A DNA stretch of 64,000 nt from Pontivivens marinum (GCF_900231835.1 NZ_OCTN01000006.1:1-64000); one strand, 5' to 3'; positions 1 through 10,300 are shown, numbered from the stretch's first letter. Numbers and translations: made by a program. Notes: generated by a model from the letters alone, not told the origin.

Positions 1-253
1 CGCCATTCAGCATTGGGCTGGAAAAGCCCAGTCGCTTTCGAGCGGAAGGTGGCCTAAACGAGCACCGGGGGCGGCACAAAAACGGGTCAGGTCCAGCCAT
101 TATAAGCAGCGAAAGTGAGGCGTTGCTTTTGTTGAGTTCCAGTCGACGATCCGTCGTTCGTTCGGCTGACTCAAGATACATCCGAAATTCTTCAAAATGA
201 ACACGAGGGAGCGGCGGTTGAGGCCTTGTTTCAGAATTTTGTTCCGTAACCAT
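1..253 (-). CDS. N-terminal part of a possible RipA/SLATT-like small membrane protein, runs off left edge
   Basis: The frame is open from an ATG at 253 to the window edge (84 codons). An AGGAG lies seven bases before the ATG, so the start looks genuine. Residues 20-54 contain YLESAERTTDRR followed by Asn and a hydrophobic stretch (LSLLIMAG). This resembles the N-terminus of RipA-family octameric or SLATT-like membrane proteins, where a Y-x-x-SAE-x-x-DRR-x-x-x-N segment precedes the first transmembrane helix. From about position 92 leftward the translation turns into a Pro/Arg/Cys-rich stretch with no membrane character, so the gene may be broken there. It lies downstream of the helicase on the same strand. 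SLATT-type proteins are often defence effectors, but the family call rests on a short motif only. Confidence 0.42.
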   Translation of the reverse strand, partial: MVTEQNSETRPQPPLPRVHFEEFRMYLESAERTTDRRLELNKSNASLSLLIMAGPDPFLCRPRCSFRPPSARKRLGFSSPMLNG

Positions 254-368
254 TGGCTATCTCCTGAGCCGTTGTCTCACCCCACACTAGAGGCGGCTTG
301 AGGTGCCCCTAGATTTTAGACGGTTTTCTAGGTAATTTTGGAACCAAGGAGTGGATATGTCGCGAAGG

Positions 369-512
369 TCAGGTTTCCGCGAGATGGTAATATCGATAAT
401 CCGGCTGAGGACGCAGCGCGAGGCGAAGGCGCGCGCCCAGATTCGGTTCGCGCTGCGTAATGCTACGCAAGTGCGAATCTAGGTGCAGGTCTGCGGCGTG
501 GCTGAAACGGAC
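369..512 (-). pseudogene. Remnant N-terminus of an SbcD/YhaO-type metallophosphatase (DNA repair exonuclease)
   Basis: On the minus strand the translation VRFSHAADLHLDSHLRS, then REPNLGARLR, matches the start of SbcD/YhaO-like exonucleases. In that family HxADLHLDSPLRS supplies the first metal ligands (Asp and His of D-x-H). The similarity lasts about 35 residues, after which the frame reads into a TGA at 369-371, whereas the family normally has about 400 residues. No start codon is clear; an ATC stands where a start would be expected. The fragment begins only about five bases after the helicase stop codon (517-519). An intact exonuclease gene was therefore probably once the next gene of the helicase operon, now deleted apart from its first codons. 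Seen: the motif and the stop. Inferred: the deletion. Confidence 0.6.
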
Positions 513-516
513 GATG

Positions 517-3500
517 CTAAACGTCCAACCTAGACTGGGCCGCTGAGAGGACAACCTCCAGCTCGATCCGGCGCCTTTCTGCCAGACGAGACAGGCCGAG
601 CCTGCGCGCAAGTGCGAGGACAGAGTCCTCGGCTTGTAGCAGTTCGGGCTCTGCTTGCAGCAGCCCGGCGATCTCGGCTACGGAGATTTCTGCGGGATCG
701 CGGCCAGGTATGTCCCGCCAACGGATCATCGCTTCTGGTGTCGATGTCCACAGAAAGACCCCGCATGGTTCGACCATCCGCTCCAGTCCTGCGCTCGCCG
801 CCTCGACGCGCGCGCGGATCCGGCCGCCGACGCGCTTCCAGCCATGGCGATCCGCGATCTGACGGGCGACAGCGTTGAGATGGACTGGCCCCTGCTTATT
901 GACGATGCCCCGGATCATATCGCGCAAAGTCGTGTCGTAGGACGAGTCGTGGAAGGCCTCCGAATTTGGCTCGGGTCCGTCAGAGGGGGCTGGTTCGTCC
1001 CGTCGGTCCACTGTCAGCGGGGATTGCGAGGCCACTAGGTCGAACTTCGAGGTTGGTTCCTGCACGGCGTCTGGTGGAGTTTCGTCTCGTGCGTTTCCAG
1101 GCACTGGCGCTGTCGGCGGCGACAGCGGGGCAGGTTCGGACGGGACATCTTTCACGTCTTCGAGATCGACCTGCTCCATCTCGTCGTTGGCCTGCTCGCG
1201 GTCGAGCTTAAGTTGTGCCCTGAGGTCGGCGTCGATACGCTCAAGTACGTCACGGCGATGTAAGAACCACTCCGTCGACCAGATCCGCTCGATCCGCCAA
1301 CCGAGCCCTTCGAGCACTGCTTGGCGCATCCGGTCGCGATCGCGCGCAGTGGGTGAGGAATGATAGGTGGCCCCATCGCACTCCACTCCAGCCAAGTACC
1401 TGCCCGCGCGGTCGGGATGCACGATGCCGAGGTCGATTCGGTAGCCCGACACGCCGATCTGCGTCCGGACCTCCCAACCGAGTGCCTCCAGCGCAGTTTT
1501 CACCTCAACCTCGAAGGGACTGTCCGCACCGCCAAGCGAGCCTGTGTCGGTCGCCGCCAGCGCATCAGGCCCACGCGCCGCGTAATCGAGAAAGTCGCGC
1601 AGGTCCCGCACGCCTTCGGCCTTGGTCCGCGTCACGTCGATGTCGTTCGCGTCGATGGAAGTGAAGACGTGCATCTCGCGCCGTGCGCGCGTCACTGCCA
1701 CGTTCAGCCGTTTCTGGCCACCATTCTGGTTCATAGGTCCGAAGTTCATCGACAGCTTGCCGGCCGCGTCGCGTCCGAAAGTGGTCGAGAATACCATGAC
1801 GTCGCGCTCGTCGCCCTGGATGTTTTCCAGGTTCTTCACAATGACCGGCTCCTCCCGCTCGTCAGAGAAGAACCATTCCAGTGAATCGTCCTGAGATCGG
1901 GCGCGGTCGAGATGATCGAGGATGCGCTGCTGCTGCTGGATATTGAATGTGACAACGCCGATCGTCTCGCGGTTCTCCTCGGGCTTTGCCAATTCCGCGC
2001 GCAGGCGATCCGTCACGAAATCTGCTACTTTATCTGCCTCCACCGGATTGGTGCGCGAGCCGCCGCGGTCGTAGACGCCCTCCACGCGGTGCAGCCGTAC
2101 TGCCTCGCCCCAGGCCCGGGGTGCCGGGAAGGTGACGAGTCCACCGTCGTAGTAGCGCTGGTTCGAGAAGGCGATCAGCCCCTCGTCGCGGGACCTGTAA
2201 TGGACGCGCAACACGTTCTGGGGCACGCCCGCCGCCACGGCCTCGTCCAGGATCGAGGCTTGGTCGCGTTCATAAAAGGCCAGTTCCTCATCATCTTCCT
2301 GCACGCGGTCGAAGCCACGGGAGGGCGGCATTTGTTTGGGATCACCAACGATGACCGATTGCCGCGCGCGGGCGATTGCACCGATCGCGTCCCAAGTCGT
2401 GATCTGCGAGGCCTCGTCGAAGAGCACGATGTCGAAACTCGCCTGTCCGGCAGGCAGATACTGCGCGACTGAGAGCGGCGACATCAGCACGCAGGGCGTG
2501 AGCTTCGTCGTGGTCGGGCCAAGCCGATCAAGCAGGCCGCGGATCGACTCCCGAGGGCGCTGCTGGCCCATCAGATCGCGAAGACGGCCTAGGGCGGAAT
2601 TGCGCGCGACGTTTTCGGTTCCGGGCAGGCCGTGAGCAATGCGGCGACGGATGCTATCGGCGGCGAGATCGGCATGGCGCGCATCGAGTTCGCGGAAGAC
2701 CTCGATGCGCTTCTGGTGCTTCCAGCCGATGAAGGTTCGAAGCGGATCCGCTGCGTCGATGGCGAGCGGTGTCCACCACACGGCATAGGCACAGTCGAAG
2801 GCGTCTTCGGCATCTTCGACGTCTCCCGCTTCCAACGCTTTACAGAGCGATGCGAGACCCCGCGATTCCGCTTGCGCCACGAGGCCGCGCCAATGCAGCC
2901 AGTCCTGAAGTCGGCGCGTATCGTGGCGTAGCTTGGGCAGCGCGTCGCGCAGGTCCACGAGATCAATGTCCACTGTGCGACCCGCGAGCCGCTCGAACCG
3001 GGCGCGGGCAGGGGCCATCGCGTCGAACGCCTCCACGAGCGCCTTCGCTTCCGCCCGTCCAGCTCCGGCAGCGGCCTCGACCGAAGCTGCGCGCGCCGCG
3101 ACATTCGTTGCCGCCACCCGTCTGGCCACCGCATCGAGCGCGTCGGCATCCGTGTCACGCCCGCGCCAGTCGGGTAGCCCGGCCAGCCGGTGCTGGTGGA
3201 GGGTAGCGAGCCCGTCCTGCACCTCCTCGATATGCGTCAGGTCATGTGCCGGGTTCGCCTTTCCTTGCGCATAGGCCGAAAGCATACGGCGCACTGCGCC
3301 CTTGCGGAATACGGAGAGGGGCCAGATGCTCGCCTCTGCGCGGCGCCAGTCGGCGTCGATCTGCGCGACCGGAACGCGGGCCAGATCGCGGGCGGCATAG
3401 GGAACCGACAGACGGCCTTCGGCAGTATCGAGTTCGCGCAGCACCTCGCGCAGCGTCTCGGCCTGCACCTGTATCTCAGCAGGGTCGCGCCCGCTTAACG

Positions 3501-6327
3501 CCGCGCGATCCTCCTCCGCCTCTGAGAGGACCGCCCGCGCCAACGGCTCCAACATCGAGGGATCGGCACCTGCCATCTGCCCCACGGCTCTGGCCATTCT
3601 GGTCCGCGCGTCGATCGCCTTGCGCAGCAGATCCTCCAGCGCCGCGGCTGCCTCTGTAAGCTCGCGCGTCCAGGCGTTGGACCAGCCGCCTTCCGGCTCC
3701 TCGACCAGGCACAGGGCACCAGGGTCACGGACCCGCGGGGCGACTTCGCCTAACTCGCGAGTAAGGCGGCGGAGGCTCTCTCGGGTCTCCGCATCATGCG
3801 CGTCCATCCGATCCCAGGACAGTTGGATAGGGGCCTGGCGCGAGGCGAGCCCGATCGCTTCAAACACCGTCAGCCCGTTGCCGTGCCGATGGTGCAGCGC
3901 CTCGACATAATCGTTGAGGCGGTTGCGCTCCAATCCGAGCTCTTCGGAGACGCGTGCCCATTCCGCTTTGGCCTTTCCGTCCGAAGGGCGCTCCCACGCG
4001 CGGCCGAGCTGTCCGATGACATTCTTGCGCTCCGCCTTCGAGCTGTGGATTTCCAGCACCGCATCGCCCAGCCCGTAGGCTGTAAGCCGACGATGCACGA
4101 CATCCAGCGCGGCGGCCTTCTCGGCGACGAAAAGGATCGTCTTTCCATGCGCGAGGCAATGCGCGATCAGGTTGGCGATGGTTTGGCTCTTGCCGGTGCC
4201 GGGCGGGCCGATCACGACCATATCGTGCCCTTCGACGGCCCCTGCGACAGCGGCCAGTTGCGAAGCGTCGGCCGGTAGCGGCGTGAACGTCTCGGCGGGC
4301 GGTAGCTTGGCCTCGACCTCCCGCGGGGTGGGCAGGCCCGAGGCGCCCTCGGGGACGAATGGATCGTCGGGTGTATCGATCAGGTGGGCGACGAGACGGT
4401 TTTCGCGTAACTGGTCGGTCCGCTCGACGAGGTCCTTCCACATCAGGTATTTCGCGAAGGAGAAGGTCGAGAGCGCCAAGTCCTCGACCACTTCGAAGCC
4501 AGGAACGTTGCGCACCACCTCTCGCATACGCCTGAAGATGCGTGGCACGTCCAGCCCAGCCTCGTCACGCGGCAGTTCGCCCTTGAGGTCGGGCGCTTCT
4601 ATCCCCTGCTCCGCCAGTTTTTCGAGCAGGGTCAGGTTGAACCGGACCTCGTCGCCCTGATGGACCAGGGTGAAGGGCGACGAGGCGGAGGCCCGGCGCA
4701 GCGTAACCGGCACCAAAAGGAGTGGCGCGCGGTGATACTTGGTCGCAGTCTCGGACTGCTTCCAGCGCAAGAACCCGATTGCGAGGAAAAGCGTGTTGGT
4801 CCCACCCTCGGCAAGGTCGCTACGCGCCTTTCGATAAAGCGCGGTAAGGCGCTTGCGCATCAACTCGTTCGGCAGCGGGCTGCACAACTCGCCCCGGTCG
4901 AGCGCGTCGCGGATCACGCGCGCATCGATATCTTCTCCGGTTTCACGCCGGTACTGGTCAGGATCACGTCCTAAACGTGGGTTCTCGTCGGGTAAGCTAA
5001 TCATCTTAAAGGCTTGCCCGTCGGTCAGCTCGTCCTCTAACCGTGGCACGTCGTGACAAGCGAGCATCAATGCGCCCTGCGTGTCGCGAAAATTCAGCAA
5101 CCGATTGCGCAGCGACAGGTCGAGCAACTTTCGCTGCCACCGGTCGATGCGGCCCTGCGGAGTCGCAGGTGCGGTTTCCTCGATGGGATCGGGCGGCTCG
5201 AACCCCTCCGGCGGCAACAAATTATCGGATATGGCATGTGGATCGGCGGAAGCCGGAGCATCGTGTGTCTCGACTGCGCGACCGGTGCGGGCAAGCGGTC
5301 GGATCCCGGAAGAGCGGCAGCGGGCGATATCGACGGCCACACCAAAGAGATGTTCCCGCGCCTCGGCCAGTTGCGCCTGGCCTTCAGAAACGGCGGTGCG
5401 GAAAGTGCCGCGATTTCCGCCAGTAAGCAGAGTCGTCTCGAAGGGCAGGAACTCCCGCGCGACGATCGCCTTGCGCAGATCCGTAACATCCCAGGTTTCG
5501 GTCGTGCCGAACGTGCGCTTTACCAGCCATACGCCCGTGAAGGCATGTCCTTCGGTAAAGACGACGACCGGGTTGAGGCCCGATGCCTCAAGCGCGGCCG
5601 CGATCAGAAGCGCGGTATCGAGGCAGGTTGCCAGGCCTTCTTCTGCCAGCCGGGCGGGCGTGCGAACCTTCTGGCCGCGACGCTCAAAGGAGGCGGGCGG
5701 GACCGCATAGCGCAGGTCCATTCCCTCGACAGCCGACCAGATCGCAGCCGCGATGGCCCAGGCCCTGGCAGGATCTCCACTCTGGTAGCCGTCGAGGCCG
5801 GATGAAAGCCCCTGGCCCTTCATCGCGTCCGAAGCGGCACGCAAAATAGCGGCCACGCGCAGATCATTTGGTTGTACGAAAGCAGCGAGCAATTGACCCA
5901 TCTCTCCGACGCCCCCCCACTCGTCCCGCGCCAACAGCTCGACCGGGGATTCGTAGATGAGGGGGGCGCGGCCATCCTCAAACTCGGCCGTGATCCGGAG
6001 CCTGCCATTCTCCGCTTCGTTTAAGGCATCGAAAAATGCACCATCCAACTTTGTCTCGAGGTCACGCGGGTTGATCGACGAGTTGGGAGCAATCGCTCTA
6101 AAGGACCATTCTCGCTCAACGGCGAAGGTAGGATGCAAGCCAAGGCGCAGCGTTCCAGCGGAAAGGCCTTCATCGCCTGAGTATAAAACGATATTTTGGA
6201 GCAGCGGGACGGCATTCTGTAAGGAGGCGTAGGTCAACCGCTTTGCATGGTCGACTGTCAGTCGAGGTTGAACAAGCTTGGGCGCATCTTCTTCGCTTTC
6301 GAGTGGGGCGGGTACATCAAGCGTCAC
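517..6327 (-). CDS. DUF4011 superfamily 1 helicase with transglutaminase-like, Vsr-like nuclease and DUF3320 domains (Hhe-like defence protein)
   Basis: This is a 1,936-residue cytoplasmic protein. The start is a GTG at 6327 with AAGGA about eight bases upstream. A transglutaminase-like region carries Cys235 (ATCLDTALL), His261 (EGHAF) and Asp280 (TWDVTD). The DUF4011 helix begins near residue 393 (RWQRKLLDLSLRNRLLNF). The superfamily 1 helicase core has Walker A GPPGTGKS near residue 706 and Walker B LFDEAS near 1300, and ends in QKRLNVAVTRAR. A PD-(D/E)xK nuclease of the Vsr/DUF559/MTES_1575 type follows (RIDLG, then VECDG near 1630-1650). DUF3320 starts near residue 1800. A DUF4011-helicase-Vsr architecture is, to my knowledge, that of the single-gene Hhe anti-phage system. 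Defence activity here is inferred. The neighbourhood of gene remnants fits a defence island. Confidence 0.85.
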   Translation of the reverse strand: MTLDVPAPLESEEDAPKLVQPRLTVDHAKRLTYASLQNAVPLLQNIVLYSGDEGLSAGTLRLGLHPTFAVEREWSFRAIAPNSSINPRDLETKLDGAFFDALNEAENGRLRITAEFEDGRAPLIYESPVELLARDEWGGVGEMGQLLAAFVQPNDLRVAAILRAASDAMKGQGLSSGLDGYQSGDPARAWAIAAAIWSAVEGMDLRYAVPPASFERRGQKVRTPARLAEEGLATCLDTALLIAAALEASGLNPVVVFTEGHAFTGVWLVKRTFGTTETWDVTDLRKAIVAREFLPFETTLLTGGNRGTFRTAVSEGQAQLAEAREHLFGVAVDIARCRSSGIRPLARTGRAVETHDAPASADPHAISDNLLPPEGFEPPDPIEETAPATPQGRIDRWQRKLLDLSLRNRLLNFRDTQGALMLACHDVPRLEDELTDGQAFKMISLPDENPRLGRDPDQYRRETGEDIDARVIRDALDRGELCSPLPNELMRKRLTALYRKARSDLAEGGTNTLFLAIGFLRWKQSETATKYHRAPLLLVPVTLRRASASSPFTLVHQGDEVRFNLTLLEKLAEQGIEAPDLKGELPRDEAGLDVPRIFRRMREVVRNVPGFEVVEDLALSTFSFAKYLMWKDLVERTDQLRENRLVAHLIDTPDDPFVPEGASGLPTPREVEAKLPPAETFTPLPADASQLAAVAGAVEGHDMVVIGPPGTGKSQTIANLIAHCLAHGKTILFVAEKAAALDVVHRRLTAYGLGDAVLEIHSSKAERKNVIGQLGRAWERPSDGKAKAEWARVSEELGLERNRLNDYVEALHHRHGNGLTVFEAIGLASRQAPIQLSWDRMDAHDAETRESLRRLTRELGEVAPRVRDPGALCLVEEPEGGWSNAWTRELTEAAAALEDLLRKAIDARTRMARAVGQMAGADPSMLEPLARAVLSEAEEDRAALSGRDPAEIQVQAETLREVLRELDTAEGRLSVPYAARDLARVPVAQIDADWRRAEASIWPLSVFRKGAVRRMLSAYAQGKANPAHDLTHIEEVQDGLATLHQHRLAGLPDWRGRDTDADALDAVARRVAATNVAARAASVEAAAGAGRAEAKALVEAFDAMAPARARFERLAGRTVDIDLVDLRDALPKLRHDTRRLQDWLHWRGLVAQAESRGLASLCKALEAGDVEDAEDAFDCAYAVWWTPLAIDAADPLRTFIGWKHQKRIEVFRELDARHADLAADSIRRRIAHGLPGTENVARNSALGRLRDLMGQQRPRESIRGLLDRLGPTTTKLTPCVLMSPLSVAQYLPAGQASFDIVLFDEASQITTWDAIGAIARARQSVIVGDPKQMPPSRGFDRVQEDDEELAFYERDQASILDEAVAAGVPQNVLRVHYRSRDEGLIAFSNQRYYDGGLVTFPAPRAWGEAVRLHRVEGVYDRGGSRTNPVEADKVADFVTDRLRAELAKPEENRETIGVVTFNIQQQQRILDHLDRARSQDDSLEWFFSDEREEPVIVKNLENIQGDERDVMVFSTTFGRDAAGKLSMNFGPMNQNGGQKRLNVAVTRARREMHVFTSIDANDIDVTRTKAEGVRDLRDFLDYAARGPDALAATDTGSLGGADSPFEVEVKTALEALGWEVRTQIGVSGYRIDLGIVHPDRAGRYLAGVECDGATYHSSPTARDRDRMRQAVLEGLGWRIERIWSTEWFLHRRDVLERIDADLRAQLKLDREQANDEMEQVDLEDVKDVPSEPAPLSPPTAPVPGNARDETPPDAVQEPTSKFDLVASQSPLTVDRRDEPAPSDGPEPNSEAFHDSSYDTTLRDMIRGIVNKQGPVHLNAVARQIADRHGWKRVGGRIRARVEAASAGLERMVEPCGVFLWTSTPEAMIRWRDIPGRDPAEISVAEIAGLLQAEPELLQAEDSVLALARRLGLSRLAERRRIELEVVLSAAQSRLDV

Positions 6328-6582
6328 GGGTAGATCCTTCTGTGCGCCGCTTTCACCGTTGCGACTTTTGGTGAAATTCTGCCTACTGAGGCTCGCAATG
6401 TGAAGCCCCTAAAAAATCGTACTGTATTAATGATTATTTGAATTTTTTGAGTATCCACAGCTACATTGGATGGTTTCCTTCAAGCAAGCTAAGAATTTGC
6501 GTAAGAAAAACGTGCATAGCGCCCCAAGGCTGAAAATAATGGAGTGCCGACAAAGGGTTGAAGCCACCACGCGAAATCATGG

Positions 6583-6880
6583 GAAAGGTTTTGGCGGATC
6601 CAGGAGATGTATAAAGGCCCAGAACATCGCAGTCGGCAAGACGGAGCGGAAGGTCGAGCAGCCCGGAAAGTTATCCCAGCAGATGAGGGAACATCGGCAA
6701 TCGGCACCAACGGCAAGATGTTCGGCGTCCGCCGGACTGCCAGACGCGATGCGAAGGCCTTTCTCAACAACACCATTAAGCGGGCGGGCCTGCAATGTCC
6801 GGTGACAGTCATTACAAGATATCAGGCGTCAAAGGGGGCATCGACTACATCCGCAGGCTGTTCGACAGCGCGTAACCCAC
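6583..6880 (+). pseudogene. Decayed fragment of an IS6-family-like transposase
   Basis: One plus-strand frame contains FWRIQEMYKG near 6588-6616 and TARRDAKAFLN followed by PVTVI near 6735-6815. These look like the WRVDETY(I)K(G) block and the TARRDAKAA-FLN...RPVTVCTDKA block of IS6-family DDE transposases. The region between them is diverged, the second catalytic Asp context (TDKA) has become ITRYQA, and nothing recognisable follows. Terminal inverted repeats were not found. The call rests on short motif resemblance, but the two blocks are in the correct order and in the same frame. It marks past mobile-element activity between the helicase and the adhesin operon. Confidence 0.4.
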
Positions 6881-7046
6881 CGCGCGTCCCAGAGTGGATC
6901 CGTTGTAGCAGAATTAACGCAACGGTCCCCCAACAAGATACTTTGGAATAGTATAGGAAGCTCAATCGTGCCAAGCCGCGCCTTGACCTGCGGCTAGGGT
7001 TGTTCCGTGCGCGCGGCGTCTGGCGTAAATGCGGCCCAGCGGCGGG

Positions 7047-7088
7047 GGCCCAATCTGCATGAGGGGATTGGGCCGGCTAATCCCCTCA
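7047..7088. repeat. Two overlapping, mutually exclusive inverted repeats
   Basis: GGCCCAATC (7047-7055) pairs perfectly with GATTGGGCC (7066-7074). TGAGGGGATT (7060-7069) pairs perfectly with AATCCCCTCA (7079-7088). The two hairpins share bases 7066-7069, so only one can form at a time. No U-tract follows either. Function is unknown; the site lies 300 bases before the adhesin start. Confidence 0.7.
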
Positions 7089-7310
7089 GCCTGCCGTGCG
7101 GGTTCAGGCGGTATTTTGCAGTATAGTATGGTTAAAACTGCCATTTGACGCGCACGTAACAGGTGAAAATCTGGAATTCTCGGTGATAGCGGCAGTGGGC
7201 TGGAATCCATCTGCCACAGATCACTGTGCCTGTAACATTGAGTGCGGACTGTAGTGCTTTGTACAGTTTTCAAGGGAAAATCTGTTAAACTATTCAATAT
7301 GTAGCGAAAT

Positions 7311-7363
7311 CGTGACCGCGTTATGCTAAGGCATTGCGGAAATATATAGTCTGCGCGGTCACG
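7311..7363. promoter_or_regulatory. Ten-base inverted repeat flanking an AT-rich core just before the adhesin start
   Basis: CGTGACCGCG at 7311-7320 is the exact reverse complement of CGCGGTCACG at 7354-7363. The 33 bases between them contain an AATATATAGT stretch that could include a -10 box. The right arm ends 24 bases before the ATG at 7388. It could be a pair of operator half-sites around the promoter, or a hairpin in the leader mRNA that hides or exposes the start region. The sequence does not decide between these. Confidence 0.55.
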
Positions 7364-7387
7364 CAGGCATCAGCTTTGGGGGAAGTT

Positions 7388-10300
7388 ATGAACGCATATT
7401 GTGGAACTTTGCGCGCGCGGTTGCGGGCGGGAACGGCGCAGCGGTGCGTTATGCTTGTTTCTATCGTGTCGGCGGGCGGGGCCGCGGCGCAGGATGTGGT
7501 GCCGGACGGGCTGACCAATACAGCCGTTACGGTGAACGGGTTGATCAGCGATGTGCGCACCGGCACCCTGTCGGGCGGGATCGGGATAAACTCGCTGCGG
7601 ACGCTGAATGCCAGCGCGGGGCGGACGGTGAATGTGCATGTGCCCACCGGCGCGGATACCACCCTCAATATCGTGCGCGATCGGGCCAGCCGGATTGACG
7701 GGACGCTGAACTCCGTCATGGACGGGCAGATCGGCGGCACCATGATTATTGCCAACCCCAATGGCGTGATCGTTGGTGCGGGCGGGCGTGTGAATGCGGG
7801 CAGCTTGTCTGTGACGACGCCGACCGAGGCCTTTGTTGACGGGATCATCGGGCCGGATGGCGTGGTGGATGCGGCATCGCGGGATGCGCTGATCGCGGGC
7901 ACGGCGCCGCTGGCGGATGCGGATATTGCGATTGACGGGCAGGTCAGCGTGGCGGCGCAGGCGCGGCTGCAAGCGGGGCGTGATGTGCTGATCGGGGGCA
8001 CCACCGCCGTTGATGCGCGGGCGGCGCTGGTCGGGGCCTTTGCCAATACCGGGGGCAGCAATGTCTTGATCGAGGCTGGCCGCGACGTGGTGATCGGCGG
8101 GCAGGTGACGGCGCGGTCCGGCGATGCGGGCGGTGCGATCACCGTGCGGGCCGGTCGGGATGTCAGCGTTTCGGGCGCAGTGTATGCGCGCGGCGATAGC
8201 GGCGCGGATGCCGGCCAGATTGATGTTCTGGCACAGCGCGATGCGACCATTGCGGCGGGCGGTTCGGTTCTGGCCACGGCGACCGGTGCGGGTGCAGGCG
8301 GGGATGTGCATTTCTCGGGCTTGCACGCGGTGACGGTGGTTGGACAGGTCAGCGCGGCGGCGCAGGGCAGTGGCGCGCTGGGGTCGCTGCATATTGATCC
8401 GGTGGAACTGATCCTGAGCGAGGACCAGAACTTTGCCGGTCAGGATACGGTGTTGGAGGCGTCGGGCGCGATCTATGTGCGTGATGTCACGATCTCGACC
8501 CAGAACCTGTATGATGTGGCGGAGATCGACAATTATTCCGCCATTCTGTCTGGCGATTCCGGCGATCTGACCCTGCGCGCACCGATCATTGATTTCGCCG
8601 AGGGCGCGCGGATACGGGCCGAGGGCGGGCGGGGCTTTGGCTTTGCCACCTTCTATAATGGCGGCGCGGTGTTGATCGAGGCCGTGGCCGATCAGGTGCT
8701 GGACAGTGCCGGTATCGCGCAGGCCCATGCCGGAATTACCATCGGCAATCAGGTGCAGATCACCGGTGGCAGCGTGACGATCCGGGCGCAGGCAACAGCC
8801 GGTTTCGATATTACCAGCGTGCCGCAGGTCGATGCCTTCGCCAATCTGTCCGATGCCGATAGCGTGACGGATATTATCAACGATGCCGCCGCCTATCTGA
8901 CCGGAGAGCTGGCCGCCGTGGGGGCGACGGTTCTGCCCGCTGTGGCAACTGCTTCGGCCAATATCACGTCCAACGCGGCGGAAATCCGTGCCGATCTGGG
9001 CGATGTCACGATCGAGGCGCTGGCCACCACCGATATCAACATCACGCCGGACGCGAATATGCTGTCGGTAATCGGCGTGCGCAGCGATACCGAGGCGACC
9101 GTTTCGCTGGGCAGTTCGGTGAACAATTACTACGATTTCGGTTTCTCGAATCCGCTGCCGCAACGCATCGGCGCGACCGGTGATGTGACCATTCGCGCCA
9201 TCACGCAGGAGACGCAAAACCTGACCGCGCGGGCCGAGGGCATGATTGCCACGGCGGCGATTGTGTCGGACCGGCGTTCGGCGGCGCGGGTGACGCTGGA
9301 CCCTGCATTCGGTCTGAGCGGCGAAATGGAGCCGTGGGTCGAGTTTGACAACGGCGCGCAGGTTCTGGCGCAGGCGCGGCATGATCTGGATTTCGACGCG
9401 GTGGCGGCAAATGGCGATGCGGCGGGGGTTGCCTTGGCCGGGATCGTTTCATTGAGCGACAGCGAGGCGATTGCGGCGGGCGCGTTCCGCACCGCTGCCC
9501 GTCTGGATGTCACGGCGGAAAACCTGTGGAGCCGCTACCACGCCGATGCGCAGGCCCATAGCGGCGATGCGGCGGACCTGACCGGCGCGGCACAGGCCGA
9601 GGATGCCAGCGCCGACGCGCAGGATGATTTGCGCAGCGGTGCCGCGGCGAGCGAGGAACTGTCCGAGCAGAACGGTGACAGCGCGGGTGATGTGGCATCG
9701 GGCGCGAATGTCACGGCGGGCTTTGTCCTGACGCTGCATGACGACACCACCGCCGCAGGTCTGGGCGGGGTGCAGCTGGGCGGGCCTGACTTTGCCAGCT
9801 ATGGCACCTCGGGCGGCGGGATTTCCAACGTTTATGATTTCAGCGGGCAGGGTTCGCCGATCACGCTGACGGCGCGCACCTTGCTGGACGATGTGAACGT
9901 GACCGCGCTGGCCGATGCGCAATCGGCGGTGGGCGTCATGGTTGCGGGCACCCTGACCGAGTGGGGCATCGAGACGCTGGCGCAGGTCAGTGACCAGTCG
10001 GTCGAGACGGAGGGTACCATCACCGTCACCGCAGAAACGCTGTTTGGCGGCGCGGATCAGGACAGCCGGTTGGATGCGGCGCTGGATGCGATTGCGGCGG
10101 ATGCGGATGGGGTCGATGCGGGCAGTGTCTTGCCCGATGTGGAAACTCTGCTGACCGATGGGCGCACCCGCTTTGCCGCCAATACCAGCGGCAGCGGCAC
10201 GGCGGTTAGCGCCACGGTCGCGGCGGCGGTCACGCGGCTGGATCTGAACACGCAGGCCAATGTTGCGCGGGATGCCTATCTGAACGGGCCGTTCGGCTAT

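Larger units (their letters stand above)
6328..7387. other. Divergent intergenic region of about 1 kb between helicase and adhesin genes
   Basis: No intact gene is visible here. From 6405 to 6475 there is an AT-rich tract that probably holds the helicase promoter on the minus strand. A decayed transposase fragment lies at about 6583-6880. Two overlapping hairpins occupy 7047-7088. An AT-rich stretch from about 7255 to 7310 and a long inverted repeat at 7311-7363 lead into the adhesin start. The adhesin ribosome-binding site is GGGGGAAG at about 7378-7385. Base composition from 6400 to 7380 is clearly lower in GC than the flanking genes. I could not assign -10 and -35 boxes with confidence. 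Confidence 0.6.

Noticed and set aside
7334..7387. Upstream TTG start for the adhesin, adding 18 residues
   Set aside because: The ATG at 7388 has a good ribosome-binding site and begins a plausible signal peptide; the TTG has neither and lies within the inverted repeat region.
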